A stretch of DNA of 64,000 nucleotides from Labrenzia sp. 011 (GCF_003075075.1 NZ_QCYM01000001.1:496001-560000), one strand, 5' to 3'. Positions 42,126-51,309 are shown, numbered from the stretch's first letter. Notes: generated from the sequence alone by a model not told the origin. A program made the numbers and translations.

Positions 42126-42760
42126 CCGCCGATAACGACAAGCCGGAACTGTCCGACGAGGAACTGAACGCCCGCCATGCGGAAAAGATGCGCAAGAAGA
42201 AAGCCGCGCGCGACAAGATCATGGCCACCAAGACCATCGAGAAGGGCTTGCTGATTGTCCATACCGGCAAGGGAAAGGGCAAATCGACAGCAGGCTTCGG
42301 CATGGTGTTCCGGTCACTCGGTCATGGCCACAAGGTGGGCGTGGTCCAGTTCGTCAAGGGCCGTATCGAGACCGGTGAGCGCATGGCGCTCGAACGGTTT
42401 TCCGATCTGGTGACCGTCAAGCGCATGGGGGAGGGGTTCACGTGGGAAACCCAGGACCGTCAGCGCGATATCGACGCGGCCAATCAGGCCTGGGATGCGG
42501 CCAAGGAAATGATCACCTCGGGGGACTACCGTCTGGTCCTTTGCGATGAACTCAACATCGTTCTTCGCTACGACTATCTGGATATTGCCGAGGTCGTCGA
42601 TTTTCTGGAAAACGAGAAGCCCGAGGGCGTGCATGTGGTCATCACCGGCCGCAACGCCAAGGATGAGCTGATCGAGATCGCCGATCTCGTCACCGACATG
42701 ACCCAGGTCAAGCACCCTTTCCGGTCCGGGGTGAAACCACAGGAAGGCATCGAGTTTTAA
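42122..42760 (+). CDS. cobO: Cob(I)yrinic acid a,c-diamide adenosyltransferase
   Basis: A 212-residue CobA/CobO-type corrinoid adenosyltransferase that adds the 5'-deoxyadenosyl ligand to reduced cobalt. The inverted-orientation P-loop is HTGKGKGKSTAGFG; the LCDELNIVLRYDYLD block is the conserved second nucleotide/corrinoid-contact region. The N-terminal helix (residues 1-40) is rich in charge, as in other CobO proteins. It begins with GTG overlapping the cobN stop, so translation is coupled. Confidence 0.94.
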   Translation: MTADNDKPELSDEELNARHAEKMRKKKAARDKIMATKTIEKGLLIVHTGKGKGKSTAGFGMVFRSLGHGHKVGVVQFVKGRIETGERMALERFSDLVTVKRMGEGFTWETQDRQRDIDAANQAWDAAKEMITSGDYRLVLCDELNIVLRYDYLDIAEVVDFLENEKPEGVHVVITGRNAKDELIEIADLVTDMTQVKHPFRSGVKPQEGIEF

Positions 42761-42776
42761 CAGCGGAAACCGATAC

Positions 42777-43265
42777 ATGCCGTTCACGATCACCGCCGCC
42801 AACAGCGCGGATTCTCATGAAATCGCGGCGGTGCTTCGCCGGTCTATCCTGGAACTGTGCACTGCCGACCACGGCAACGATCCTGAGAAATACGAGCCCT
42901 GGCTCAGGAACAAGACGGCGGCCAATATTGAAAACTGGATACATGGCCAGGGCGGTGTTTTCACTGCCGTGGACCCGCACCGCAAGGTGCTGGGCGTGGC
43001 CATGGGAGCCCCGGACGGGGAAGTGCTTTTGAACTATGTGCTGCCCGAAGTCCGCGGCATGGGAATCAGCAAGATGCTGATGCGGGCCCTGGAGGACTAC
43101 TTCCGTGACCGCGGGCTCGACAGGGTTCGTCTTGCAAGTACGAAAACGGCCCGCAGGTTTTACCTTTCCATCGGCTATGCCGAGGCGGGTGAGACCCACA
43201 CCGGAAGGGGAATGACCTTTCCGGTATTCGAAAAGGTGTTGGGGGATGATGGCAAGGCTTTTTGA
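42777..43265 (+). CDS. GNAT family N-acetyltransferase
   Basis: A 162-residue GNAT acetyltransferase. The acetyl-CoA binding motif A is VLPEVRGMGISKMLMRALE, with LASTKTARRFYLSIGY as motif B. The substrate is unknown. It sits inside the cob run, 16 bases after cobO and overlapping the next gene by 20 bases, so it is expressed from the cobalamin operon; nothing in the sequence shows a direct cobalamin role. It may act on an unrelated small molecule or protein. Confidence 0.85.
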   Translation: MPFTITAANSADSHEIAAVLRRSILELCTADHGNDPEKYEPWLRNKTAANIENWIHGQGGVFTAVDPHRKVLGVAMGAPDGEVLLNYVLPEVRGMGISKMLMRALEDYFRDRGLDRVRLASTKTARRFYLSIGYAEAGETHTGRGMTFPVFEKVLGDDGKAF

Positions 43266-43560
43266 GACCGGACGGCGCACGGCAACGCCGGATCACGCGG
43301 AGCTTGTCCGCCGCTTTGAGCTTTACCGAACCCTGATCGAATTCATGGCGGCGCTCGCGTTCATTGTCGGCAGCGTGTTTTTTTTCTACGAACGCCTGAT
43401 CTATGCCGGAACTTGGCTGTTTCTGATCGGCTCGGTGTTCTTTGCCGTTCGCCCCGGCATCCGCCTGCTGCTGGAACTTCGTCTGGCCAATCTGCCGGTG
43501 CCGGAGGAATTCCGCCCCTACGGCGCCGGCCCTGAGAAAAATGCTCGCCGTGACGGGTGA
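43246..43560 (+). CDS. YrhK-like small membrane protein
   Basis: A 104-residue protein with two membrane helices (about residues 30-48 and 54-72) in the pattern of the YrhK domain, [20 protein letters not shown] then [18 protein letters not shown]. Function is unknown. The N and C termini are basic and probably cytosolic. It starts at one of two adjacent ATGs (43246 or 43249) inside the end of the GNAT gene and ends next to or over the start of cobQ, so it is embedded in the cob operon. Confidence 0.75.
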   Translation: MMARLFETGRRTATPDHAELVRRFELYRTLIEFMAALAFIVGSVFFFYERLIYAGTWLFLIGSVFFAVRPGIRLLLELRLANLPVPEEFRPYGAGPEKNARRDG

Positions 43561-45022
43561 CAGGGTGAAAACGCCCGCCATCATGATCCAGGGCACCGGC
43601 TCCAATGTGGGCAAGAGCCTTATCGTGGCCGGTCTTTGCCGTCTGTTCGCGGATCGCGGGCTCGTCGTGCATCCGTTCAAGCCCCAGAACATGTCCAACA
43701 ACGCGGCGGTGACCTGGGACGGCGGGGAGATCGGCCGGGCACAGGCGTTGCAGGCGCAGGGCTGCCGCGTGCGGCCGTCGGTGCACATGAATCCGGTGCT
43801 TCTCAAGCCGGAAACGGACACAGGCGCCCAGGTCATCGTGCAGGGGAAACGGTATGGAACCATGCGCGCGCGGGAATACGGAAAGCAGAAAGAAGCGCTT
43901 CTCCCGAAGGTTATGGAGAGTTTTTCAATCGTATCCTCAAAAGCGGATCTGGTGATCGTCGAAGGGGCGGGAAGTCCGGCGGAAATCAATCTGCGCGCCG
44001 GTGACATTGCCAACATGGGGTTCGCGGAAGCGGCGGACCTCCCGGTTCTCCTGTGCGCGGATATCGACAGGGGCGGGGTGATCGCTTCCGTTGTCGGTAC
44101 CCATGCGGTTCTTGATCCGCAGGAACAGCTCCGTATCCGGGGCTTTCTCATCAACCGGTTTCGCGGCGATCCCGGGCTCTTTGACCAGGGCATGCATGAA
44201 ATCGAGGCGCGAACCGGATGGCAGGGGCTGGGCGTCGTTCCCTGGTTCGCCGACGCGGCCAGGCTGCCGGCCGAAGATGCGCTGGGTCTGGCCGATGGTT
44301 TCGGTGGGGACGGGGTGAAGATTGTCGTCCCGGTGACATCCAGAATAGCCAATTTCGACGATCTGGATCCCTTGCGCCTGGAACCCGGTGTTGTCCTGGA
44401 GCTGATTCGGCCCGGTGAGCCCCTGCCGGGCGACGCGGATATCGTGCTGCTGCCCGGCTCGAAGTCGACCGTTGGCGACCTCGCGTTCTTCCGCGCCCAG
44501 GGGTGGGACATCGATCTGAAGGCCCATCAACGGCGCGGCGGGCACATTCTCGGTATCTGCGGTGGCTATCAGATGCTCGGCGGCACGATTTCCGACCCGG
44601 ACGGTATGGAAGGGCCTTCCGGCACAGTCGAAGGCCTCGGGTTTCTGGACGTGGAGACCGTCCTGACGCGCGAGAAGTCCACGGTCGCGGCAACGGGCAC
44701 CCATGTTGCCAGCGGCGCCCCGGTTTCGGGATACGAAATCCATATCGGCAACACGACAGGGCCGGACTGCGAAAATCCCATGATGCGGCTGGACGGAGAC
44801 CGTGCGGACGGTGCCGTGTCACCCGATGGTCTCGTTTCGGGAACCTATGTCCACGGTCTCTTCACCAACGACGCGTTCCGCGCGGCCTATCTGCGGACTT
44901 TTGGAGCAAGTACCGGTCTTGCCTACGATCGAAGCATCGACCGGATTCTGGATGATCTGGCGGCCCATCTGGAGCAGTCGCTCGATGTGGAAAAGGTGCT
45001 GGAGATCGCCCGGGATCGATAG
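43541..45022 (+). CDS. cobQ: Cobyric acid synthase
   Basis: A 493-residue glutamine amidotransferase that amidates four side chains (b, d, e, g) of adenosylcobyrinic acid a,c-diamide. The ATP-binding N-terminal domain starts [33 protein letters not shown] and the ENPADINLR-like [10 protein letters not shown] block follow. The C-terminal class I amidotransferase domain has the nucleophile cysteine in [10 protein letters not shown] and a histidine in [10 protein letters not shown] use the ATG at 43541, overlapping the previous gene by 20 bases; a GTG at 43565 would give 485 residues, nearer to known CobQ proteins. Confidence 0.93.
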   Translation: MLAVTGDRVKTPAIMIQGTGSNVGKSLIVAGLCRLFADRGLVVHPFKPQNMSNNAAVTWDGGEIGRAQALQAQGCRVRPSVHMNPVLLKPETDTGAQVIVQGKRYGTMRAREYGKQKEALLPKVMESFSIVSSKADLVIVEGAGSPAEINLRAGDIANMGFAEAADLPVLLCADIDRGGVIASVVGTHAVLDPQEQLRIRGFLINRFRGDPGLFDQGMHEIEARTGWQGLGVVPWFADAARLPAEDALGLADGFGGDGVKIVVPVTSRIANFDDLDPLRLEPGVVLELIRPGEPLPGDADIVLLPGSKSTVGDLAFFRAQGWDIDLKAHQRRGGHILGICGGYQMLGGTISDPDGMEGPSGTVEGLGFLDVETVLTREKSTVAATGTHVASGAPVSGYEIHIGNTTGPDCENPMMRLDGDRADGAVSPDGLVSGTYVHGLFTNDAFRAAYLRTFGASTGLAYDRSIDRILDDLAAHLEQSLDVEKVLEIARDR

Positions 45023-45033
45023 GCATGTGCGTG

Positions 45034-46011
45034 TCAGGACGCCGACAGCGCCGCAAGCAGGGCCACGACCACGGTTTGCAGAGCGAACGCTCCGGTCATC
45101 ACCGTCAGGGCCCTGGAGATATCGGCCGCAGAGGCGTCTTTGCGTCCGGAGGCGTTGAGAAAGCGGTCGTTGACTGTATATCCCGGATAGACACGCGGAC
45201 CGGCGAGTGACAGGTTCAGTGCCCCGGCCATTGCCGCTTCCGGCCAGCCGGCATTGGGAGAGCGGTGTTTTCCGGCGTCGTCCAGGGTGCAGCGGATGCT
45301 TTTGCGGATGGAACCGCGTGCAAGCGGTGCCGCAAGCGCGATGAACAGGGCGGAAAGCCGTGCGGCAGGCAGATTGATCAGGTCGTCGAACCGCGCCGAG
45401 GCCCAGCCGAAATCGGCATACACCTCGTTCCTGTGGCCAATCATGCTGTCTGCGGTGTTGACCGCCTTGTAGGCGATCAGGCCCGGCAGGCCGAGCACGG
45501 CGAACCAGAAAACGGGTGCGACCACGCCATCGGAGAAATTTTCCGCGCAGGATTCGATGGCTGCCCGGGAAACGCCAGCCTCGTCAAGCTGGTCGGGATC
45601 CCGTCCGACGATCATCGCAACGGCTTTCCGTCCGCCTTCCAGTCCGCCGTCCTTGAGCCCGTCGCGCACAGCCGCGACATGCCGGTAGAGGCTGTTGAGC
45701 GCGATGAAGACGGCGGCAATGACGGCGGTCAGGATTTCGCCGAGCGGCAGGCTGGCCGCGAGTGCCTGGAGACCGGCGCCGATCAGGAGACTGCCCGCCA
45801 CAAGCAAAACCAGGGTAAGGATGCCACCGAGTTTGCGCAGGACGGGAGCGTGGGCGGTCCTGTTGAAATGCCTGTCGAAGACGGCAATCACCTTGCCGAT
45901 TCCCACGACCGGATGCGGCAGGCGCCTCCACAGCCAGCCCGGATCGCCGATCACCGCATCGAGCAGCAGCGCAGCCAGCAGCACCCACAGTGCATTGTCG
46001 AAGAACAGCAT
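45034..46011 (-). CDS. cobD: Adenosylcobinamide-phosphate synthase (CobD/CbiB)
   Basis: A 325-residue inner-membrane protein with about five hydrophobic segments that joins the aminopropanol (phosphate) arm to adenosylcobyric acid. Family landmarks are LLLDAVIGDPGWLWRRLPHP near the N terminus (shown as LLDAVIGDP and PHPVVGIG), SCAENFSDGVVAPVFW and NTADSMIGHRNEVY. Its ATG follows the cobC stop by 9 bases, so the pair is one unit. It converges with cobQ; only 11 bases separate the two stops, and no terminator is apparent there. Confidence 0.93.
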   Translation of the reverse strand: MLFFDNALWVLLAALLLDAVIGDPGWLWRRLPHPVVGIGKVIAVFDRHFNRTAHAPVLRKLGGILTLVLLVAGSLLIGAGLQALAASLPLGEILTAVIAAVFIALNSLYRHVAAVRDGLKDGGLEGGRKAVAMIVGRDPDQLDEAGVSRAAIESCAENFSDGVVAPVFWFAVLGLPGLIAYKAVNTADSMIGHRNEVYADFGWASARFDDLINLPAARLSALFIALAAPLARGSIRKSIRCTLDDAGKHRSPNAGWPEAAMAGALNLSLAGPRVYPGYTVNDRFLNASGRKDASAADISRALTVMTGAFALQTVVVALLAALSAS

Positions 46012-46020
46012 GATTTCTGG

Positions 46021-47022
46021 TTAGAGTTCTTTTTGCGCCTCGGCAAGCGCTTCCGACAGCTGCGCGAGTTTCGCCTGCCCGCCGGGAAGGCCGAACCGGA
46101 TCCATGTCGGCGCATAGTCGAAGATTCGTGTCCAGATTCGGCGGCGGGCAAGGGCCTCGTGCAGGGCCCGTGCATTCCTCAGCCCGGCCAGTGCGTAAAG
46201 CGGCGTTCCGCCAAAAACGCTCAGACCGCCTTCGGAAAGCGCCAGGGTGAGATCGGCCATTTCGTCCGCGAGCCGGCGGTTCATCCGTTCGCGAAAGGCG
46301 TCGTCCCGCAGCGCCGTGGCACCGACTTCCAGTGCCGGGCCGCTCAGGCTCCAGCTTTCCAGCTTGGCGGAAAGCTGGTCGGTGACCGCTTTCGGGCCGG
46401 CGAGAAAGCCGATCCGCAGGCCGGCGAGACCGAAGAACTTGCCGAAGGACCTGAGCACCAGAACGTTCTCCTGGGCGAGATGCGGCAGGACACTGGAGCC
46501 GGGAACGACGTCGGCGAAGGCCTCGTCGACCACCAGATAGCCGCCACGCGCCGACAGGGTGCGGGCGATGTCGAGCAGGCTCCTGACATCGACCAGCCGT
46601 CCGTCCGGATTGTTCGGATTGACAAGAACCACGATCTTGGCATGGGCCGGAACGGCGTGGATGCTGGAAATCTCGACCGGTGACCGGCCTTCCCGCGTCC
46701 AGACCGCCGCGTGGCTGGAATAGGTGGGCGAGACGAGGGCGACGGGACCATCCGGCAGGACCGAAGGCAGCAAGGAAAGCAGGATCTGCGTGCCCGGCCC
46801 GGCCGCAAGGCCTGAATGCTCCGGCACCCGGTAGGCATGACGGGCCGCGGAGCTCAGACGTTCCTCAGCGGCCTTGGCAGGCAGGGCCGTCCACGCGTCG
46901 GAGGAAATGTCCTTCGGCAGCGGATAGCTGTAGGGGTTGATTCCGGTCGACAGATCCATCCAGTCTTCCCGCGTGCCGCCAAAGCGTTCGATCGCCAGCG
47001 ACAGGTCCCCGCCATGCTCCAT
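46021..47022 (-). CDS. cobC: Threonine-phosphate decarboxylase
   Basis: A 333-residue fold-type I PLP aminotransferase-like enzyme; it makes (R)-1-aminopropan-2-ol phosphate for the cobalamin side arm. The N terminus HGGDLSLAIERFGG and DLSTGINPYSYP are typical of CobC/CobD(Salmonella) enzymes, and the PLP lysine lies in LRSFGKFFGLAGLRIG. NPNNPDGR is the cofactor ring contact. The ATG at 47022 has AAAGGA about eight bases before it. It is convergent with the riboswitch operon and has no riboswitch of its own that I can see. Confidence 0.92.
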   Translation of the reverse strand: MEHGGDLSLAIERFGGTREDWMDLSTGINPYSYPLPKDISSDAWTALPAKAAEERLSSAARHAYRVPEHSGLAAGPGTQILLSLLPSVLPDGPVALVSPTYSSHAAVWTREGRSPVEISSIHAVPAHAKIVVLVNPNNPDGRLVDVRSLLDIARTLSARGGYLVVDEAFADVVPGSSVLPHLAQENVLVLRSFGKFFGLAGLRIGFLAGPKAVTDQLSAKLESWSLSGPALEVGATALRDDAFRERMNRRLADEMADLTLALSEGGLSVFGGTPLYALAGLRNARALHEALARRRIWTRIFDYAPTWIRFGLPGGQAKLAQLSEALAEAQKEL

Positions 47023-47166
47023 GAAAACGTCCTTTCGTGGCCAGAAGAGGCCCCCGTGATGCTCTTTTCTGGAGGCTTAGCCGATTTGGCAGGCAAGGTC
47101 ACCGGCGGAAACGACACCGTCTTGTCAGATCTGCCGATTGACGGGTCAGGGCGGGAAAAGCAAAAA

Positions 47167-47181
47167 GAACAAAAGTGGAAC
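47167..47181. promoter_or_regulatory. LexA-type (SOS) box
   Basis: GAAC-AAAAGTG-GAAC, that is GTTC-N7-GTTC on the other strand, the direct-repeat operator of alphaproteobacterial LexA. It lies 32 bases before the ATG of a 79-residue gene and downstream of a TTGACG at 47138. Eight fixed bases alone would be expected once or twice by chance in 64 kb, so position is the main support. Confidence 0.45.
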
Positions 47182-47212
47182 AAATGAATATGACCCGAGT
47201 GGAGCGTGCAAG

Positions 47213-47452
47213 ATGACCGCAAGCCGCAGCAGCAGATCGCTGAATGACCTTGACCGGGAAGAACTGCTTGGCGCACTGGGTGGGGCCAGGCTGTCGCTCG
47301 TGTCGGCGAAACGCGCCATGCGGCCGAAGTCCGGACTGTCGCGGTCTGTCGACGCGCTTATATCCGAAATCGACGAGTTCGCGCTTCTTCTGACTGGGGC
47401 AGAGGACTATTTCCACCTCAAGGCGCATGGAACGCCCGCGCGGAAATCCTGA
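47213..47452 (+). CDS. Small protein of unknown function, possibly SOS-controlled
   Basis: A 79-residue soluble protein that I do not recognise. It is charged and predicted helical throughout (LNDLDREELLGALGGARLSL, then SVDALISEIDEFALLLTGAE), with a basic serine-rich start and no cysteine. GGAG lies eight bases before the ATG at 47213, and coding-like composition supports it as real; the frame is open upstream to 47138, but the extra residues look untranslated. A LexA-type box sits upstream. Divergent from cobC and followed by tRNA-Cys on the other strand. Confidence 0.6.
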   Translation: MTASRSSRSLNDLDREELLGALGGARLSLVSAKRAMRPKSGLSRSVDALISEIDEFALLLTGAEDYFHLKAHGTPARKS

Positions 47453-47613
47453 TCTCCCGGCCTTCGGACGACTGTCCGGTCTGGCGACTTTCCGCCTGCG
47501 GGGCATGAAGGGGAGGAGACCGGAACGTGGATGTACCGCAGCCTCCGGCTCAAGACGAGCGTATGCCGTAGCGTGGTCGTAATGCGGATTTCAGGGAAAG
47601 GCATGCAGCGATA

Positions 47614-47687
47614 TGGAGGCCCCGACCGGAATCGAACCGGTGTACACGGATTTGCAATCCGCTGCGTCACCACTCCGCCACAGGGCC
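47614..47687 (-). tRNA. tRNA-Cys (GCA)
   Basis: A 74-base tRNA with an encoded CCA. GGCCCTG pairs with CGGGGCC in the acceptor stem, the anticodon loop TTGCAAA gives GCA (plus-strand TGC at 47653-47655), and the T arm carries GGTTCGATTCC. It decodes UGC and UGU. Confidence 0.97.
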
Positions 47688-47706
47688 CCAAGGTGGTGTG
47701 CCGCGC

Positions 47707-47735
47707 CTTATCAATCACTTGCGCGATTTGGTCAA
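47707..47735 (-). promoter_or_regulatory. Promoter of tRNA-Cys
   Basis: On the minus strand TTGACC (47735-47730), 17 bases, then GATAAG (47712-47707). Transcription would start roughly a dozen bases before the tRNA 5' end. Confidence 0.6.
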
Positions 47736-47936
47736 GTCCTGAATTGGTAGCATTGCGGATTTCCACCGCTGCAAGGCGTGATTGCTGAATCCCGGTTCAC
47801 AGGCCGTGAAATCCGGGAGGAATCCGGACCCTTCCGGCAAACAGATGCAGGAGATGCTTGTCAGGCAGCCTTTGCCTCGTTAATGAACGGTTCTCAAGAG
47901 GCGCCGGAAGTCCGGCAAGTCAAAGTGAGGGCCGAT

Positions 47937-48599
47937 ATGACGGACTTTAAACAGTCCCGCCGCAAGATGGTGGACAACCAGCTGCGCACAAACGATGTGA
48001 CCGATCACCGGATCCTTGATGCCATGGAACTGATCCCGCGGGAGAGGTTCGTGCCGGCCTCGAAAAAGGTCATCGCCTATATCGACGAGGACCTCCCGAT
48101 CGGCAGCGACGATACCGGCAGGGTGCTGATGAAGCCGCATATTTTCGCAAAGCTCGTGCAGCTTGCGGAAATCCGGGCGGATGACGTCGTGCTGGTGGTC
48201 GGAGCCGGTACGGGCTACAGCGCAGCGGTCGTCTCGAAACTCGCAGCCTCCGTTGTCGCCCTGGAGGAAAATCCGGACCTTGCCAAAACCGCAACCGAGG
48301 TGCTTGTCGATCTGGGAATCGAAAACGCCGTGGTGGTGGAAGGACCGCTGGTGAAAGGTTACGCCAGCGAAGGGCCTTACGACGTGATTCTGGTGGATGG
48401 TGCCGTTGAGGTTCTGCCTGCGACCCTGACGGAGCAGCTGAAGCCGGATGGACGCCTTGCGGTTATCGAGGGCCGTGGCGGCGCCGGAGCTGCGAAACTC
48501 TACCAGAAATCGGGCAGCGCGGTCAGCAGCCGCTTCGGCTTCAATGCTTCGGTGAGTCTTCTGCCGGGATTCGCAAAAGCTGAGGAATTCGTTTTCTGA
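47937..48599 (+). CDS. Protein-L-isoaspartate O-methyltransferase-like protein
   Basis: A 220-residue SAM methyltransferase of the Pcm family. Motif I is VLVVGAGTGYSAA (85-97), and the N-terminal block MVDNQLRTNDVTDHRILDAM fits the alphaproteobacterial form often annotated next to tolC. Whether these act on isoaspartyl peptides is not certain, since this subgroup diverges from E. coli Pcm. The ATG at 47937 is preceded by GTGAGG; the frame extends upstream to 47778, but that part does not look conserved. The tolC gene follows 241 bases later. Confidence 0.85.
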   Translation: MTDFKQSRRKMVDNQLRTNDVTDHRILDAMELIPRERFVPASKKVIAYIDEDLPIGSDDTGRVLMKPHIFAKLVQLAEIRADDVVLVVGAGTGYSAAVVSKLAASVVALEENPDLAKTATEVLVDLGIENAVVVEGPLVKGYASEGPYDVILVDGAVEVLPATLTEQLKPDGRLAVIEGRGGAGAAKLYQKSGSAVSSRFGFNASVSLLPGFAKAEEFVF

Positions 48600-48840
48600 G
48601 GCAAAGGCGCATCGGAATGAATTCACGCTGCAGAACCAGCCACGCGGCGATGCATGAAACGGCGGCAGAAATGCCGCTGCCTGCGCGTAAATGCGGCAGT
48701 CTTCCGGCAGTGGCCGGAAACTTGTTGCCCAGATGTCGCACTTGCGGATTTTCCGATTTTATCCGGTTCAGATGGTTGAAGAAAAACACTCATCAGTTTA
48801 CTCAACTTGTTCAAGAGGGTTGGTCCGGAAGGAGTGTGGA

Positions 48841-50238
48841 GTGTCTGGTCGTTCAACTTTGAAAGCAGTGGCCGTTGCGTTGGGCTTTCTGGGTGGCGTT
48901 TCTGCCGGCGCATTGACAGGGGGGGCCCTGTCGACTGCTCAAGCTGAGACCATTGCTGAGTCCCTGGCGCTCGCCTATGCCAACAACCCGACCCTGAATG
49001 CCGCTCGCGCCCAGCTGCGCAGCGTTGATGAAGGTGTTCCGCAGGCGTTGGCAGGTTGGCGACCGACGATAACGGCTTCCGGCTCGGCCGGACGCGTAGC
49101 CGTCGATACGGGCAGTCGCAGCAGCACCTACTATACCAACAACGCCTCCATATCGCTGTCGATCAGCCAGACGCTTTTCAATGGCTTCCAGACTGTCAAT
49201 TCCACACGGCAGGCGGAAGCATTGGTGCAGGCACAGCGCGAAGGCCTGATGGCCACGGAACAGGACACGCTCCTCGACGCTGCCAGTGCCTATGTCGATG
49301 TGATCCGGGACAGCGCGCTTGTTTCGCTCCAGCGCAGCGATCTCAAGTTCCTGCAGGAGCAGGTGCGCGCCGCTCGCGACCGCTTCGATGTGGGCGAGGG
49401 AACCCGGACCGATGTCAGCCAGGCCGAGGCCCGTGCGGCCGAGGCCCGTGCCAATCTGAACACCGCACTTGCAAATCTCAATACCAGCCGTGCCATTTAC
49501 CGGCAGGTCGTGGGAATCGAGGCCAGAAAGCTTTCCGCCGATACGTCGATCAGCCGCTACGTGCCGAAATCTCTGGAAGAGGCGCTTCAGATCAGCGAGG
49601 CTCAACAGCCTCTGATCCGTCAGGCCCAGCATCTGGTCGATGCCGCTCTGTTCAACGTGAAGCAGAACGAAGGTGAACTGCTGCCGCAGGTCACTCTGGA
49701 TGGCAGCGTGTCCCGGGACTGGAATCCGTCTTCGAGCACGGCCATCAGCGACAGCGCCCAGATTTTCGGTAATGTCAGCATCCCGCTCTATCAGGCCGGC
49801 AGTGTTTCATCGCAGGTTCGGCAGGCCAAGGAAGATCTCGGCCAGACGCGGTTGCAGCTGGATGTCACACGCGATCAAATTCGGGCAAACGTCATTTCGG
49901 CCTGGGGAAACTACCAGGCGGCGGAAGCGTCCATCGTTGCAGCACAGGCCGCTGTCGAGGCACAGCAACTGGCCTTGGAAGGCGTGATCGAGGAACAGCG
50001 GGTCGGACAACGGACGACCCTGGACGTTCTTGATGCGCAGCGGGAACTGGTTACCCAGCAGGCCAATCTGGTGACCGCGCAGCGAAATCGCATCATCGGT
50101 GGCTACCAGCTTGTGGCAGCGATCGGGCACCTTGATGCCGGCTCCCTCGGGCTGAATGTCGCGCGCTACGATCCGGCCAAACACTACAAGGCGGTGCGGG
50201 ACAAGTGGTTCGGCCTGCGGACACCCGACGGCCGGTAA
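48841..50238 (+). CDS. tolC: TolC-type outer membrane efflux channel
   Basis: A 465-residue outer-membrane factor for tripartite efflux and type I secretion. The signal peptide spans about residues 1-34 (cleavage near AQAET). The mature chain has the two OEP repeats: LALAYANNPTLNAARAQLRS at the start of the first and LEEALQISEAQQPLIRQAQ at the start of the second, with coiled-coil helices rich in A, Q and E (for example DVSQAEARAAEARANLNTAL). The GTG at 48841 is supported by GGAAGGAG 7-14 bases upstream; the frame is open further up without a signal peptide. The order pcm-tolC-popZ-valS is common in Rhizobiales. A strong terminator follows. Confidence 0.92.
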   Translation: MSGRSTLKAVAVALGFLGGVSAGALTGGALSTAQAETIAESLALAYANNPTLNAARAQLRSVDEGVPQALAGWRPTITASGSAGRVAVDTGSRSSTYYTNNASISLSISQTLFNGFQTVNSTRQAEALVQAQREGLMATEQDTLLDAASAYVDVIRDSALVSLQRSDLKFLQEQVRAARDRFDVGEGTRTDVSQAEARAAEARANLNTALANLNTSRAIYRQVVGIEARKLSADTSISRYVPKSLEEALQISEAQQPLIRQAQHLVDAALFNVKQNEGELLPQVTLDGSVSRDWNPSSSTAISDSAQIFGNVSIPLYQAGSVSSQVRQAKEDLGQTRLQLDVTRDQIRANVISAWGNYQAAEASIVAAQAAVEAQQLALEGVIEEQRVGQRTTLDVLDAQRELVTQQANLVTAQRNRIIGGYQLVAAIGHLDAGSLGLNVARYDPAKHYKAVRDKWFGLRTPDGR

Positions 50239-50267
50239 GATCACGGTAACCTCTGTACTTCACGATG

Positions 50268-50302
50268 GCAGTCGCAGATCGATGATCTGCGGCTGCTTTT
50301 TT
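50268..50302 (+). terminator. Rho-independent terminator of tolC
   Basis: A 13-bp stem (50268-50280 with 50284-50296, one G-U pair) with loop GAT is followed by TTTTTT. It lies 30 bases after the tolC stop. Confidence 0.93.
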
Positions 50303-50523
50303 GCCTTGCCGGTCCGAATATCGGTAAATTCGCTCATGTTGACGTAAAACGACAAACAGGGCACCACTGCAAACCAGTATTTTCCGACTAAAAAGGGGAA
50401 AAGACGTTTGTTGGCAGTGCGCTCGCTTTGCTCGTTTCTGGTTGACCCGCATAATTCCCTTTAACGAATCATTCAGATCGAACTGGGTGTTCCGTCGCGT
50501 AGCCGAAAAGTACGGGGGAAGTC

Positions 50524-51249
50524 ATGGCACAGGCGAAAAAGGCTGAAGAGCCGTCGATGGAGGAGATCCTCGCATCGATCCGCCGGATCATATCTGACGA
50601 GGACTCCCAGGGCGCTGATGCCGGTGCAGCCGACGTCAGCGAAAAAATTGAAACACCGGTTGCAGAAGAGGCGGCAAACGACATGGGCGATGCCTCAGAA
50701 ATGTCCCAGGACGATCTCGACAAGCTGTTCGATATGGACAGCGAAGTTGAAGATGTCGCGGAGGATGAGGATCTGGACGACATGGCTGCGGCCATGGAAG
50801 CCGATGCTGATGCTGATGGGGACGCGGACGGAACGGAAGACGACGTTCTGGAACTGACGGAAGAGCTCGCGGTTCCCGATGAAGAACCGCTGGAGATGGT
50901 CGAAGGACTTGCCGAGGATTTCGACAGTCCCGAAAGCGACGTCTCTTTTGCCGAACCGCAGGACTTTGATCCCGAGCCTGCTCCGGCGATCGCCTCCATG
51001 CCCATTCCGGACGATCTTCCTCCTGTCGTGGACGAAGGTCCGCTGACATCGGAAGACACCGGCGAAGCGGTTCATGCCGCATTCGATAATCTGACGAACA
51101 TGTTCGTCGGGTCTCAGGCACAGACGGTGGAAGAGCTGGTCAAGGACATGCTGCGGCCGATGCTGAAAGCCTGGCTGGACCAGAATTTGCCGCCGATGGT
51201 GGAACAGATGGTTCAAAAGGAAATTCAGCGGGTCACCCGACGCCGTTGA
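50524..51249 (+). CDS. popZ: PopZ / DUF2497 polar organising protein
   Basis: A 241-residue protein of the PopZ (DUF2497) type. The N-terminal partner-binding helix SMEEILASIRRIISDED (residues 11-27) is nearly identical to the known motif. Residues about 30-175 form a disordered linker very rich in D and E, with an ADADADGDADG low-complexity run. The C-terminal part (about 185-241) has the helices used for oligomerisation (ELVKDMLRPMLKAWLDQNL, then MVEQMVQKEIQRV). PopZ builds a phase-separated scaffold at the growing cell pole that holds ParB and cell-cycle kinases. It starts at an ATG with GGGG about 7 bases upstream and has its own terminator. Confidence 0.92.
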   Translation: MAQAKKAEEPSMEEILASIRRIISDEDSQGADAGAADVSEKIETPVAEEAANDMGDASEMSQDDLDKLFDMDSEVEDVAEDEDLDDMAAAMEADADADGDADGTEDDVLELTEELAVPDEEPLEMVEGLAEDFDSPESDVSFAEPQDFDPEPAPAIASMPIPDDLPPVVDEGPLTSEDTGEAVHAAFDNLTNMFVGSQAQTVEELVKDMLRPMLKAWLDQNLPPMVEQMVQKEIQRVTRRR

Positions 51250-51275
51250 ATTCGGTCAGGAAGACCAGCCAGGAG

Positions 51276-51309
51276 GCACTTCGCATTCGCGGGAATGAGA
51301 AGTGCTTTT
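51276..51309 (+). terminator. Rho-independent terminator of popZ
   Basis: GCACTTC/GAAGTGC plus CATTC/GAATG form a 12-bp stem with one G-A mismatch (51276-51305) and a GCGG loop, then TTTT. It overlaps the end of the convergent DUF1284 gene by two bases. Confidence 0.85.
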
